NCBI RefSeq assembly: GCF_015291725.1
Contig: NZ_CP030038.1
Span: 7,243,001-7,307,000, forward strand
Length of the DNA stretch: 64,000 bases
Reading direction: 5' to 3'
Source: Bradyrhizobium sp. CCBAU 51765
GTDB lineage: Bacteria > Pseudomonadota > Alphaproteobacteria > Rhizobiales > Xanthobacteraceae
Shown here: piece by piece, positions 17,766 through 27,758 of the stretch
Layout: each line of letters begins with the position of its first letter
How positions within the stretch are numbered: the first letter of the stretch is position 1
Position numbers and translations under genes: made by a program
Notes under the pieces: generated by a model
What the model was told of the DNA's origin: nothing
What the model saw: the letters and a program-made list of their open reading frames with translations, nothing else
Database searches by the model: none

Positions 17766-17951
17766 TCAAGCAGGACGTGCAGCAGAACAACTGAAGTATC
17801 TCTCGATCTCTGCGATCGCGCGCTCCTCCCACTCTGCAGCTTGCGCTAGCAATGAGTCCCGTTGGATTGGCCGAAATGTGGCTGACTGACGGCACAACGA
17901 AGCTATCGCGCGATAGCGGCGCACGTTTTCCATAACGGCCGGTCCGCTCAT
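17766..17951 (-). CDS. small hypothetical protein typical of Bradyrhizobium
   Basis: 61-aa soluble helical protein (MSGPAVMENVRRYRAIASLC..., with EWEERAIAEIERYF near the end). A very strong ribosome site (gggaggag) lies 8 bases before the ATG. The RYRAIASLCRQ...LLAQAAEWE pattern recurs in many short Bradyrhizobium hypothetical proteins. Function unknown. Confidence 0.65.
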   Translation of the reverse strand: MSGPAVMENVRRYRAIASLCRQSATFRPIQRDSLLAQAAEWEERAIAEIERYFSCSAARPA

Positions 17952-18223
17952 GTGTGGATCTCCTCCCCTGCTATCCCGGGCAAGAACTTGCTCGAAAACC
18001 GTTTTCGATCCGTTAGCGGTCGGAGTCGAAGCCGTGAATGGTTGGCAGAACCTTGCCGGCATGACGGGGCCGAAAAAGAATGTTTTCCACAAGGATCACA
18101 TCCACATAAAACCGCTCGGCGGTGCTCCATCCGGGCGCTTCTGCACCCGTTGGCTCAGCTTATTGGTTGGATAGCGGAGTTAGCAGCAGCTAGCGCGAGC
18201 GAGGCACGTTTCGGCTTGCAATC

Positions 18224-18433
18224 TCAATCAGGATAACTGTGAACTGGCCTGTCTTTGGGTTCCTCACTAACTAATTTGAGCAATCCGTTTATTGGTGATT
18301 TGAAAGACAGAGAGCCGGTGCTTTGTCGCCATCCTTTTTCCTCCATAAACAGCAAACGGCACGCAACTGTGACTTCCTCCGTCTCATCGAAAGCTAGCGA
18401 GATTGAGCAGCTGTTTACCTCGCCGGTCGACAA
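18224..18433 (-). CDS. possible 69-aa hypothetical protein
   Basis: A balanced, non-repetitive small protein (starting MSTGEVNSCSISLAFDETEE). No family recognised, no clear ribosome site. It is listed because its composition is protein-like in an otherwise empty region. Confidence 0.25.
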   Translation of the reverse strand: MSTGEVNSCSISLAFDETEEVTVACRLLFMEEKGWRQSTGSLSFKSPINGLLKLVSEEPKDRPVHSYPD

Positions 18434-19140
18434 CCGAAATGCTGCTTGCGACGGATCCTCTCAATCGCGCAACCCTCGGCAATCTACCAGGTAGCGTAAG
18501 CTTATCGCATAACTTTCCGAGTCTCTTCCGTAGCTCCGTTTACTTGATTAGCGGTGCGCTTGCGCGGCCGGAGTGCACAGGGATTTCACTGAGAATTTAG
18601 CAGAATCGAAGAAGGCCAGAGATACTCATCGATCCTCATGGGAAGTAGTATCGCCGCAATCCCGAAAATTAAAGGGCTATGGGAACGAGACTAACGTTCG
18701 GGATCCAGTTGGACGCAGACTACCACCATTGGTCCACACCCGATTGATGCCGGGCCTCCCATCGGATGCCACGTGTGCCGCAAATCGTGCTTCAAAACGT
18801 GCCGCAGTCCTACCCCTCAATATGCGGCACCGTCGATCTGGTGAAACTATCGTGGCTGTCAGCATGGCGGCCCGCCAGAGCGCCCTCGCGAGGTCAAGTG
18901 AGGCCGTTTTAGACCCGGAACTAGCAATGACAAGTGTCCCTGGTTTTGCGGCCGCGTGGATCACAAAAGGCTAATGCGCCATTCAAGGGGACGCTTCAGC
19001 CGGCCGAAAGACCTCTGGCCATCAGCCTACCAAAACAAGGAGGCGACGGGCTCTTGTTTGTAGCATATGCTCTGCGAGCGTACGGACGACAGCAATTGTG
19101 CGCCGGCGCGCTCGCATCCTACGGGTTTAGGGGCACTTGG
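18434..19140. other. interval without supported genes
   Basis: Only overlapping low-quality ORFs on both strands; no recognisable domain. It carries no clear promoter for the gene that follows. Confidence 0.4.
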
Positions 19141-19851
19141 ATGATCACGCCGTTTCGACGGAACTGGAGTCCAAAAGAGTTATTCAATACTCTTACGCCA
19201 GCGATGTTCGCCGCCGAGCCGCCGGCTGTCCGCGCACGTTGGGACAAATTGTGGCCTGATCTGTACACTGAATATGACGCCCGGTACTTGAAACAAGAAT
19301 TAGTCGCGAGAAATCTTATCGCTTCCGATGAAGCTGCTGCATTCTTTAACGCCTGGGCGATTGACGAAGAGCGCCACACCGACGGATTCATCCGGATCAT
19401 TGAACTTGTCGCCAATGGATCCGAGAGGACTCTTCGGGAGAGATTGGAGGCTCGATCTCATGATTTTGGGCCGATCGTTGAACACCTGAAGGACGAGTTT
19501 TCCGTGATGGTTATGATCGCATTTGATGAAATGTGCACTTGCCGCGCCTATGCAGCAGAAAAGCCGTTTTATGACGCCCTTGGGAACACCACGTTCCATC
19601 ATTGGCTGCGGCAGGTAATTGCTGACGAGGCGGTCCACTCGATGAACGCCGTTAATGTTATCCGCTCGCGCTATCGCGACCGCATTGGCCAAGTCGGCAC
19701 AATTCTCGACAACCTAATCCGCGCGGCGGATAACCTATGCTATTCTGGCACCTTCGTCCTGGACTACTTTGGCGCAGTGTACTCCAAGGAGCTGCTGGCA
19801 GACTCCCGCCTCGCTACCATGAGAAATATTGCCAAGCCACTCATCGTGTAG
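19141..19851 (+). CDS. ferritin-like / acyl-ACP desaturase-like diiron protein, function unknown
   Basis: 236-aa helical protein with diiron-type motifs: DEERHTD at about residue 80, FDEMCTCRAY at about 138 and ADEAVHSMN at about 170. This E-x2-H ... D-E-x2-H arrangement is that of ferritin-like oxidases and acyl-ACP desaturases. The frame is open 69 codons further upstream (to 18934) but the clear globular sequence starts near ATG 19141 (MITPFRRNWS). It is followed 345 bases later by two M16-family proteins. Substrate not deducible. Confidence 0.6.
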   Translation: MITPFRRNWSPKELFNTLTPAMFAAEPPAVRARWDKLWPDLYTEYDARYLKQELVARNLIASDEAAAFFNAWAIDEERHTDGFIRIIELVANGSERTLRERLEARSHDFGPIVEHLKDEFSVMVMIAFDEMCTCRAYAAEKPFYDALGNTTFHHWLRQVIADEAVHSMNAVNVIRSRYRDRIGQVGTILDNLIRAADNLCYSGTFVLDYFGAVYSKELLADSRLATMRNIAKPLIV

Positions 19852-20195
19852 AGCGAGATCTGTAACCGCGAGCCTACGGACAATTGCTCGGACGTCATAC
19901 CGCCAGCTCAATCCAGCTCTTCTGCAAGTTTTCCATTGTGCCAGTTGACGCCAGGTTATCCCTGACGCGTTGTCTGTAAATGTCGTGTTGACGACATGTC
20001 GACGGTTCACCTTTTGCCAGGATGGTAGGTGCCAGTTCCGTTTTGTATCCACTTGGCGTGCGCGCGGCCGTGAGTACACCACTCCAGCAACTGGTCCGGT
20101 CTTTGCTCTGCTGTTTGGCAGACAACGAGCGGCTCCGCGCTTTGTCGGATTTGTCTGCCGTGAACGTGGATCAGCATGGAATGAAAGGCGCTACC

Positions 20196-21644
20196 ATGAA
20201 GAATCTGATTTCGGTCACCGCCGAGGCAGGAGGTACCGCCGCTAATACTTCCGGCTCGACGACGCCCACCGCGCCGGCGGTCGAGCACAAGATGGATGAC
20301 AGCACTGACTTATATCTACCTGAAGAGGAGAGCGTCCTTGCCGACAGGGTCAGATCGGATCGACCCGCTAGCTTCACGCTTCAGAACGGCCTCCAGGTGC
20401 TCGTGATCCCAGATCATCGCACACCCGTTGTGACTCAGATGATCTGGTATAAGGTCGGCTCCGCCGACGAGCCGCCTGGCAAATCGGGGCTTGCGCATTT
20501 CCTCGAACACCTGATGTTCAAGGGCACCTCCAAACATCCGGCTGATGCCTTCTCCACGGCCGTCCTGCGCGCCGGCGGCAATCAGAACGCCTTCACCGGG
20601 CTTGACTACACCAGCTATTTCCAGCACGTGCCGCGCGAGCACCTCGGCAAGATGATGGAATTTGAAGCCGATCGCATGACCGGTCTCATTCTCAAAGATG
20701 AGGACGTGCTTTGTGAGCGCGACGTCGTACTGGAGGAATTCAATATGAGGGTCGCCAACAATCCACGTGAACGTCTCGCCGAGCAGATGATGGCGGCGCT
20801 TTACCTCAACCACCCCTACGGTCGCTCCATTATCGGGTGGCGCCATGAAATCGAAAATCTTACCCGAGAGGATGCGCTTACCTTCTACAAGCGCTTCTAT
20901 GCACCGAACAACGCGATCCTGATTGTCGCTGGCGACGTCGCCCCCAAGGAAATCCGCTCGATGGTGACGGAGACATTTGGCGGCATCCCCACGCAAGCAT
21001 CAATTCCCCTGGAACGCCTGCGGCCGCAAGAGCCGACGCCGGCAGCGCCGCGCACAGTGACGTTGGCCGATGCCCGCGTCGAGCAGCCAGCCCTGCACCG
21101 CTATTATCTTGTACCATCGGCTCGCACCGCGGCCGCGGGCGAGGGTCCAGTGCTTGACGTGCTCGAGCAGTTGATGGGCGGCGGCGTCAACTCATACCTC
21201 TATCGCTCGCTGGTGGTCGAAAAGCAGCTCGCCGTCACTGCCGGAGCGAGCTACCACTCTGCCGCGCTCGATCCCTCGCTATTGGCGATTTTTGCCCTAC
21301 CAAAATCCGGCGTCAAACTCAGCCAGATCGAGTGCGCCATCGACGAGGTAATAGCCGACATTGCGGGTAATCCCCCGAGCACCGAAGATCTCGAGAGGGT
21401 CAAGACGCGGCTGATCGCGCAGGTGACCTATGTCCAGGACAATCAGGAAATGCTAGCCCGCTGGTATGGCCGCGGCCTGACAACGGGACTATCCGTCGAC
21501 GATATTCGGGGATGGGCCGACGGCATCCGCGCGGTCGGTGCACAGCAGGTGCACGACGCCGCGCCGAAATGGCTCGACAAGAAACGATCGGTGACCGGCT
21601 ATCTCATCAAAGAGTCCACCCCAAAACAGGGGGAGAAGCTCTAA
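20196..21644 (+). CDS. M16 zinc peptidase, catalytic subunit (Y4wA-type)
   Basis: 482-aa pitrilysin/insulinase-family metallopeptidase. The inverted zinc motif H-x2-E-H is HFLEH at residues 101-105, with the downstream Glu in the VVLEEFNMR region. The first ~50 residues are Gly/Ala/Thr/Ser-rich and not part of the M16 fold; no clear signal peptide. An alternative ATG at 20181 adds five codons. It overlaps the next gene by one base (TAATG), so both are made together. NGR234 has a similar symbiotic-plasmid protease pair (y4wA/y4wB). Confidence 0.87.
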   Translation: MKNLISVTAEAGGTAANTSGSTTPTAPAVEHKMDDSTDLYLPEEESVLADRVRSDRPASFTLQNGLQVLVIPDHRTPVVTQMIWYKVGSADEPPGKSGLAHFLEHLMFKGTSKHPADAFSTAVLRAGGNQNAFTGLDYTSYFQHVPREHLGKMMEFEADRMTGLILKDEDVLCERDVVLEEFNMRVANNPRERLAEQMMAALYLNHPYGRSIIGWRHEIENLTREDALTFYKRFYAPNNAILIVAGDVAPKEIRSMVTETFGGIPTQASIPLERLRPQEPTPAAPRTVTLADARVEQPALHRYYLVPSARTAAAGEGPVLDVLEQLMGGGVNSYLYRSLVVEKQLAVTAGASYHSAALDPSLLAIFALPKSGVKLSQIECAIDEVIADIAGNPPSTEDLERVKTRLIAQVTYVQDNQEMLARWYGRGLTTGLSVDDIRGWADGIRAVGAQQVHDAAPKWLDKKRSVTGYLIKESTPKQGEKL

Positions 21645-23077
21645 TGATCCATCCTTGCACACGACGTGAGATCCTCCTCGGGGGAGCCTCGCTCTCAATC
21701 GCGATGCTCGCTTCGCCCAATTCGCTTGCCGCCACGAGGACGCTTGCCCGGACCGGGATCAAGCGCCTGGTTTCATCTTGCGGTATAGAAGCCTGGTTCG
21801 TGCAGGATTCCACTGTCCCGTTGATCGCGATGGAATTTGCCTTCACCGGCGGCGCGACTCAGGACCCCGAACAAAAACCTGGCGTGAGCCACATGGTCGC
21901 TGGCCTGCTCAAGGAAGGTTCCGCCGGGCTTGACTTCAAGACCTTCCATGAGCGGCTCGACCATCGTGCCATTGATCTGCATTTTCACTCGACCCATGAT
22001 CACTTCCGAGGTTCCTTGCGCACGCTCAAGGACAACGCAGACGAAGCCTTCGACCTTTTACGGATGGCGCTAACCTCGCCCCGCTTCGACGCGACCGACG
22101 TCGAACGGATCCGTGCCACTGTGCTTGCGCGCCTTCGGCACGACTCGACCGATCCTTCGTCTCTGGCCCATCTCAAGTTCCTCGAAGTCGCCTTTAGCGA
22201 TCATCCTTATGCTCGCCCAGCCGGGGGCTCGCTGGAGAGCGTGCCGAAAATCGAGATCGCGGATCTCAAGGGCTATGCCCGGCGCGTGATCGCAAAAGAC
22301 ACTCTCAAACTTGCGGTGGTCGGCGACGTCCGTCCAGAGGTCCTCTGCAAACTGCTCGACAAGACCTTTGGCAGCCTGCCGACCGAAGCGGAAGCGGCGC
22401 CGGTTCCTGAAGTCGTTGCAGCAAAGCCGCCACGGCGGCTCTTTATTCCGCTCGACGTGCCGCAGACAGTTGTGACTTTTGGCGGTCCAGCCTTCCGTCG
22501 CAGCGAGCCCGATTTCATGGCAGCCTATGTCGTCAACCACATCCTCGGCGGCGCCGGCCTGACGTCGCGTCTGTTCCGCGAAGTCCGCGAGAAACGCGGA
22601 CTAGCCTATTCGGTTCGTGAGAACCTGGTCTGGCTGGATCATTCAGCCATGTTTCTCGGGAATAGTGGCACCTGCGCCGATCGTGCCGACGAAACGGTCG
22701 AAGAAATCGAGAAGCAGGTCCGCGACATCGCCGAGGAGGGACCCACTCAGCAGGAACTCGATGATGCAAAGTCCTACCTGAAAGGGTCGCAAATACTGGC
22801 TCTCAACACATCATCAAAGCTTGCGCGGACGCTGCAGCAGCAGCAGCTTGACAAGCTGCCCATCGACTATTTCGAAAAGCACAACGCCGTGGTCGATGGG
22901 GTGACGTTGGCGGACGCCAAGAGAGCGGCACGGCGGTTGTGGGGCGATGGTCTGCTCACAATTATCGTCGGCCGCTCCCCCAGGGACGCAGCGCAACCGA
23001 CCACCATGCCACCGGCGATCACACCTCCGCCAGGCGCTCAGCAACTAGACGCCGCCCCGACGGCTCCACCGAATTGA
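21644..23077 (+). CDS. M16 peptidase-like non-catalytic subunit (Y4wB-type)
   Basis: 477-aa M16-fold protein. The N-terminus (CTRREILLGGASLSIAML...SLAA) is a twin-arginine-like export signal. The zinc motif is gone: where the catalytic partner has HFLEH this one reads HMVAG, while the R-Y substrate-binding region near the C-terminal half (FREVREKRGLAYSV) is kept. That is the pattern of two-subunit M16B enzymes, one chain catalytic, one binding. The tail is Pro/Ala rich. The start overlaps the stop of the catalytic gene. Confidence 0.87.
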   Translation: MIHPCTRREILLGGASLSIAMLASPNSLAATRTLARTGIKRLVSSCGIEAWFVQDSTVPLIAMEFAFTGGATQDPEQKPGVSHMVAGLLKEGSAGLDFKTFHERLDHRAIDLHFHSTHDHFRGSLRTLKDNADEAFDLLRMALTSPRFDATDVERIRATVLARLRHDSTDPSSLAHLKFLEVAFSDHPYARPAGGSLESVPKIEIADLKGYARRVIAKDTLKLAVVGDVRPEVLCKLLDKTFGSLPTEAEAAPVPEVVAAKPPRRLFIPLDVPQTVVTFGGPAFRRSEPDFMAAYVVNHILGGAGLTSRLFREVREKRGLAYSVRENLVWLDHSAMFLGNSGTCADRADETVEEIEKQVRDIAEEGPTQQELDDAKSYLKGSQILALNTSSKLARTLQQQQLDKLPIDYFEKHNAVVDGVTLADAKRAARRLWGDGLLTIIVGRSPRDAAQPTTMPPAITPPPGAQQLDAAPTAPPN

Positions 23078-23885
23078 CGTTCTAGCAACCCAGGCGCTTG
23101 GCAAGCCCCTGGCTGTTGCGCGCAGACTGGGTCTAACCACCGGCTTCAGCCTGCAGAGATATTCGCTCGTGGACAGTTACCATGCGGCCGCTCAAGCACC
23201 GTTTTTGCTCAAGCGCGTTGCCAAACAAGCAGTCCGGGTTGAAGTCTTTAGGACAACCAAATGCAAGATAGAAATCGGGGCTCCGCGAAGACTAAGTTGA
23301 GGCACTGTCGTCCTGCCATTGGGCAATAGCTCGGACGTGGAGATAACCGCTTACTAAATGGCTTGCCCTAATTCTTTTCATTTCCAGCCCAACCAGCGAT
23401 GGCCGGATTTTCAGGATCATCTCAGTACTTGTCTGCCGAAAAGACGACGATCTGATCCAGCAGACCCTTTGATGATTGTCCAAGCCATAGTCGTACCGCG
23501 TAACACCGCCTTTACTCTTCGCTGAGCTCGCAATCTGACGCTACGTAAGATTCGGTTGCTTTATGCCGATCTAGATAGCGGCGTCGATAGATAACCTATG
23601 GCGATGCGACGACCACAGGCATACCGCTGGTTCTTGGCGCCTTTTCAGCCGCTTACAAACCTCACGTAGATCACCACCACAAGTGATTCACTCCCCATTC
23701 GCGGTGTGCGTTGTCGTTGCCATCTAAGGACGTCACTCGCTTGATGTTGACAATGTTCATCGGTTGAAGAGCTCTCGCGTCCGAAGAGTCATTGCCCCTT
23801 CTTTCTGCCATGTTCGCACCCAAAGCAGAGACGCGCCGGTTGCGCAATTTGCGCGCGGCAATAGCAAGTGTCTCAGGAGATTTCC
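23078..23885. other. 808-base intergenic region
   Basis: No gene recognised. Around 23530 there is a diverged copy of a short repeat also found at 27127 and 32877. Confidence 0.45.
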
Positions 23886-24635
23886 ATGGTGAAGCCAGTT
23901 GTAATTGTGGTAGGTGCGGACAAGGGAGGAGTCGGCAAAACGACCGTATCACGAACGCTACTGGACTACTTCAGCGTCAACAACGTGCAAACACGCGCAT
24001 TCGACACGGAGTCGCCTCGGGGAACGCTGAAGCGCTTTTATCCCGAGATCACCGAGATCGTTGACATGACGGTGACAGCGGACCAGATGAAGATCTTCGA
24101 TACCCTGAACTCAGGGCTGTCCGTTACTGTCATTGATGCTCGCGCAGGCTTACTGTCCTCCGCGCTGGCTTCCTTGCGCGACATCGGATTTCTGGACTCG
24201 GCGCGGTCTGGCCAGATAACGTTCGCGGTGTTCCATATCCTGGGATCATCCATCGCTTCGTTAGACGAGATCGCGGAGACCGCGACCTTCATGAACGGCG
24301 CAAAGTACTACCTAGTCAAGAACTTCATCAACGACACTCAATTCTTCCAGTGGGATCAAGCGACCTATAATTCCTATTTTCACCGCATCAAACATGCGAC
24401 TGAGTTGGTCATACCGAAGCTTAACGAGATGGCTTATGAGCAGGTGGAAGTCGCATCCGTCCCATTCATAGACTTCGTCGCGAACAAGGGGCGGAACGAT
24501 GAACCCGCGAACAACTCCTTCGTGCTGCGCGGCTATGTCCGTCACTGGCTGGCAAATGTCTGGAGCGAATTTGATCGCATCAACTTGACGGAATTGGCCG
24601 GCGCCAAGTCCGCCACCCGGGCCGGCGAGAAGTAG
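23886..24635 (+). CDS. ParA/MinD-like ATPase (first of a pair)
   Basis: 249-aa P-loop ATPase with a deviant Walker A GADKGGVGKTT at about residues 10-20, the ParA/MinD/ArsA signature. The usual Walker A' position is DTESPRG, and VTVIDARAGLL stands at the Walker B place. The ribosome site cagg-aga lies 5 bases before ATG 23886; six extra codons upstream (MSQEIS) are possible. No ParB or plasmid partition genes accompany it. A second related protein follows 58 bases later, suggesting a functional pair. Confidence 0.78.
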   Translation: MVKPVVIVVGADKGGVGKTTVSRTLLDYFSVNNVQTRAFDTESPRGTLKRFYPEITEIVDMTVTADQMKIFDTLNSGLSVTVIDARAGLLSSALASLRDIGFLDSARSGQITFAVFHILGSSIASLDEIAETATFMNGAKYYLVKNFINDTQFFQWDQATYNSYFHRIKHATELVIPKLNEMAYEQVEVASVPFIDFVANKGRNDEPANNSFVLRGYVRHWLANVWSEFDRINLTELAGAKSATRAGEK

Positions 24636-24693
24636 TCGCATATCGGCGAGCTCAGGTCGGGCCCACGTACGAAACGAAATTGATCTGCCGGCT

Positions 24694-25413
24694 ATGTTAG
24701 CGACCCCCATCTACATCATTTGCTCTCCTAGCCCGCAGGTCGGTAAAACTCTCATCGCTCGGGCCATGAGCGAGTTCTTGCTGCTGAAAAATGGCACAGC
24801 ACTGTCGTTTGATGTCAACTTGAAAGAGCCGTCGTTGCTCGACTACCTCCCCAACATCACGGAGACCGCGGATGTGACCGACACTTATGGCAAGATGCAG
24901 CTGATGGACCCTCTTATCATCCACGACCGGGTAGCCAAGGTAATCGATCTCGGCTTTCACGCCTTCGACGAATTCTTCAGGATGTGCGAAGAGATCGGCT
25001 TCATGAAGGAGACGGCGCGCTGCTATGTCGCGCCCATCATTCTCTTCATCGCGGGCGCTGACCGCATCTCCTTTCGCGGTTATGAAATGCTGCGGCGGCG
25101 AATTCCGGCGGCATCGCTGGTCATCGTCCACAATGAATTCGTGCTTCGTAGCGAATTACCTGAAGCGATGGATGGCGAGCGGGTGCTTCGGATTCCCGCT
25201 CTTCCGCTGTTCCTCAAGAGATATATAGACCGGCTTGGCTTTTCATTCACTGGATATCTACGCAACGAGAATGACTGGTCCACCGAGCTGCATCAATGGA
25301 TTCGACGGAACTACAGCATGTTTCGCGATCTGGATACGAGTGTGATGCTGAGAAAGGTCTATCGACCTCGGGGCACGGATATCGACAGCCTACGTTGCAC
25401 AAGAGCCACTTGA
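24694..25413 (+). CDS. degenerate ParA-like P-loop protein (second of a pair)
   Basis: 239-aa protein of the same overall plan as its neighbour: P-loop CSPSPQVGKTLIARAM near residue 10, FDVNLKEPSLLDYLPNITE matching the DTESPRGTLKRFYPEITE of the first protein, and a shared DxMK/xMQ-D-L segment. The signature lysine of the deviant Walker A (KGG) is replaced (SPSPQVGKT), so it may bind but not swap nucleotide like ParA. Function unknown; co-transcription with the first ATPase is likely. Confidence 0.72.
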   Translation: MLATPIYIICSPSPQVGKTLIARAMSEFLLLKNGTALSFDVNLKEPSLLDYLPNITETADVTDTYGKMQLMDPLIIHDRVAKVIDLGFHAFDEFFRMCEEIGFMKETARCYVAPIILFIAGADRISFRGYEMLRRRIPAASLVIVHNEFVLRSELPEAMDGERVLRIPALPLFLKRYIDRLGFSFTGYLRNENDWSTELHQWIRRNYSMFRDLDTSVMLRKVYRPRGTDIDSLRCTRAT

Positions 25414-25660
25414 GATTCCGATCTGCCTACCATCTATTCGTCCGGCCTATGGGTTGGTCTTCGATGGCGCTCTCAACGGTCTCGCACGCATGAATTGCGA
25501 TTTACGACCCTTCAGTGGACTGCGCATCTTTGCTCACCGAACGAACGGGCGGGAAAGTCGCGAGTCTTCGGATGCAATTATTCGGCAGGAATGCGGAGCC
25601 AAGGAATGGCCGCTCGATGACCATCGCTATGCTTGATACTCCAGGGACGAAGCATCTGTG

Positions 25661-25960
25661 ATGACTTCAATTGATGATGCATTAAGTGAGATCAGATCGC
25701 TGCGGAGCGAAATCTGGCGGTGCCGTCGACTCCTTAAAACGGACCTACCTGGCGCGGAGCGCGAGGCCGTTGAGAATCGTCTGGTTGAACAACTTTCTGC
25801 CTTTGAACGGCTCTTGTCGACGGCGTTTCCTTTGACCTTGAGCCCGAAACGGTATTCGGCCAAGAGCATCACGATCGGGCAAACTGATTCCCTTGAAGCA
25901 CCCATCGGCAACGCCGCAATGGCATCAAGCAGTTCCTTCGGGAAGTCGATGGGCGGATAA
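25661..25960 (+). CDS. small helical hypothetical protein downstream of the ATPase pair
   Basis: 99-aa protein whose first ~55 residues form a charged coiled-coil (IDDALSEIRSLRSEIWRCRR...VENRLVEQLSAFERLL) and whose tail is Ser/Gly rich. It follows the two ParA-like genes on the same strand after 247 bases. Start is GTG-ATG at 25658/25661. Unknown family. Confidence 0.45.
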   Translation: MTSIDDALSEIRSLRSEIWRCRRLLKTDLPGAEREAVENRLVEQLSAFERLLSTAFPLTLSPKRYSAKSITIGQTDSLEAPIGNAAMASSSSFGKSMGG

Positions 25961-26535
25961 CAAAAGAGGTTTCCTGCTCTATCTGTATCTTGAGCCCGGC
26001 AGTCGAAACCAGGCTATTCTCCAGCTGAGAAACCTGACGAAGAGCACGACGGAACAACCTCCAACGCTAACGTTCCGGCGACGTTTTGCCAGTTATAGCC
26101 GACTTAGCCACCTGCCGGAAAATACTTGGTTGCCGACCGCAACGCCATAGATTGATGGGCAGCACGAATTCCTGCAGATGTCCTGCCGTAACCACCGCAG
26201 TTACGCAGATTGTCCTTCCGACCAGCTACGACCAAGCCGATGGCAATCTCACGGCGGGCCCAAAGTCGGCGGATCGCTGCAGCGCTGAAGAACGCAACTG
26301 CTTCAGTACGAAATTGAAGTTCAGAGCGCATTGCAATCTCGTATCACGCGTGGGCGCACATCGATCGCTGAACGGGGCTAATCGATTCACGGAGCTCAGC
26401 CCCCGGATAGATGAACTGCGGCGCGGCCGGCTGATGCTTCAGCCCGATCGACTTTAGGCCACGCTGGCCAAACTCTGGCCCGTAGGTCTGAACACCTCAC
26501 TGTCGCTCAGTTTCTGCAACTGCCACTCGGACGCC
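25961..26535. other. 575-base interval, nothing recognised
   Basis: Short ORFs only on both strands; no conserved domain, tts box or sigma-54 element seen. Confidence 0.4.
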
Positions 26536-26859
26536 TCACTCTCGATGGAGGACGACCGGAAGCCTATTGAGACGCCGTCTTGGTCCTTCGTTTCTCTCCG
26601 CCGCAATTGGCATCATGCGGCGGCATTCGCCGCGTAAATTCTTGAAATTGTCCCTAAGGCAAAAGATGGCTACCTCCACATCGCTAGGCCCTCTAAAGCG
26701 GTCACAGAAGCGCATCACGTCTAGTCTGCATGACATTAAGACTTGCTCGGCCCCACGATCTCGCGCACGAGCTTGTTCTGTGCACCACGTGGCTGCGATC
26801 GCGATCACGATCGCAGCGAGGGCGGATGCACAGCAATGCGCATTGCAAATCCAGCTCAT
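26536..26859 (-). CDS. small secreted cysteine-rich repeat protein
   Basis: 107-aa protein with signal peptide (CCASALAAIVIAIAATWCTEQARA). The mature part has one cysteine-rich repeat: C-x5-(M)-RFC-x...-FCLRDNFKNL-x3-C, like the Cys-rich repeat found in bacterial periplasmic proteins and in Golgi GLG1. The ATG at 26859 is chosen because it places the signal peptide first; the frame is open to 26994. Periplasmic role unknown. Confidence 0.6.
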   Translation of the reverse strand: MSWICNAHCCASALAAIVIAIAATWCTEQARARDRGAEQVLMSCRLDVMRFCDRFRGPSDVEVAIFCLRDNFKNLRGECRRMMPIAAERNEGPRRRLNRLPVVLHRE

Positions 26860-26994
26860 TCGTCGCTCTTGATTCACCAAACCTGTCTTAAGCCGCATAT
26901 CCTTCACTATTATTCTTTGCCCCGCGAGCGAAATCTGTTTGCCGGATTGGGCGCCTCGGCAGCCATGATCGAGCCTGCTGCGGGGCAGCCGCAA

Positions 26995-27593
26995 TGATTA
27001 CGGCCTCCGAATCATCGTCCCGCCACGCGCAACGCGCTCATGCGAAGACGGAGGTACGACAAGATCGGCCGTTTAGAGCATGTGTGGCGATGCTGTCTCC
27101 CCGGTGGCGTTCTGCTTCGCAATGCCTACAACCTGACGCCACGGTCGATTCAAGCACTTTGAGCGTCCGGCACGTGTGAATACGTGCTGAGACGGGCTTA
27201 CCCACATTGGTGGCAGTAGGACGAACTCCCGACAACTGCACGCCTGACTGACGGCCCTTCAGGTAGGAACGTCACCGATGTTGGTGGCGATCAGCTTAGT
27301 GTGGGGGTGGAAGGCTCAAAGCGCACGCATCGAGGCGAGCAGCGACAAGCTGCGCCGGCGCAGCTCGCTTTGTTCGCGGTTTCAGCCAGCTGACCTGCAG
27401 AGTCAAATAGTGCCGTACGGGTGAGTTTCCGAGAAGCACGGAGGCTTGGAACCGACAGGCCGGGATTCCTGTGGCTGGATGATGATTTGTCGCCCCCGTC
27501 ACGTACCGTCGATTCGACAGCCTCAAGCCGCTCGCTGCAATTCACAGTGCGCAATTGCATGAAACCAGCCCATCAGGCTTCGCCCTTGGGCCC
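26995..27593. other. intergenic region upstream of the cytochrome c peroxidase
   Basis: No gene seen. It contains a 17-base repeat copy at 27127-27143 (shared with 32877-32893) and an imperfect NifA-type site near 27488 (TGT-N10-ACG). Confidence 0.45.
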
Positions 27594-27608
27594 TGGCACG
27601 CCGGTTGC
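27594..27608 (+). promoter_or_regulatory. sigma-54 -24/-12 promoter for cytochrome c peroxidase
   Basis: TGGCAC-GCCGG-TTGC is a perfect -24/-12 element. It predicts a start near 27620, about 140 bases before the gene. An imperfect upstream activator site (TGT-N10-ACG) is about 100 bases further up. Confidence 0.72.
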
Positions 27609-27758
27609 TATAGCACCGGCGGAGCGTCGGCCTGGGTGCAGCCTAGCCTAGCATACGGAAGACACCATTCGTTGACTGCTGCACGTCGTTCTGGGGGCGG
27701 ACGCGGACCGAGCGCTATGTTTGCGATTCCAGGATCTAGGAGAAAAGCGAGACATCAC

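Noticed and set aside
18375..18395. tts-like sequence TCGAAAGCTAG
   Set aside because: Only the right half site is present and no plausible gene follows.
20022..20195. Upstream extension of the first M16 peptidase
   Set aside because: The extra 58 codons have no ribosome site and are not protein-like; start placed at 20196.
27380..27402. tts-like sequence on the minus strand (GGTCAGCTGG)
   Set aside because: Left half too degenerate and nothing encoded downstream on that strand.
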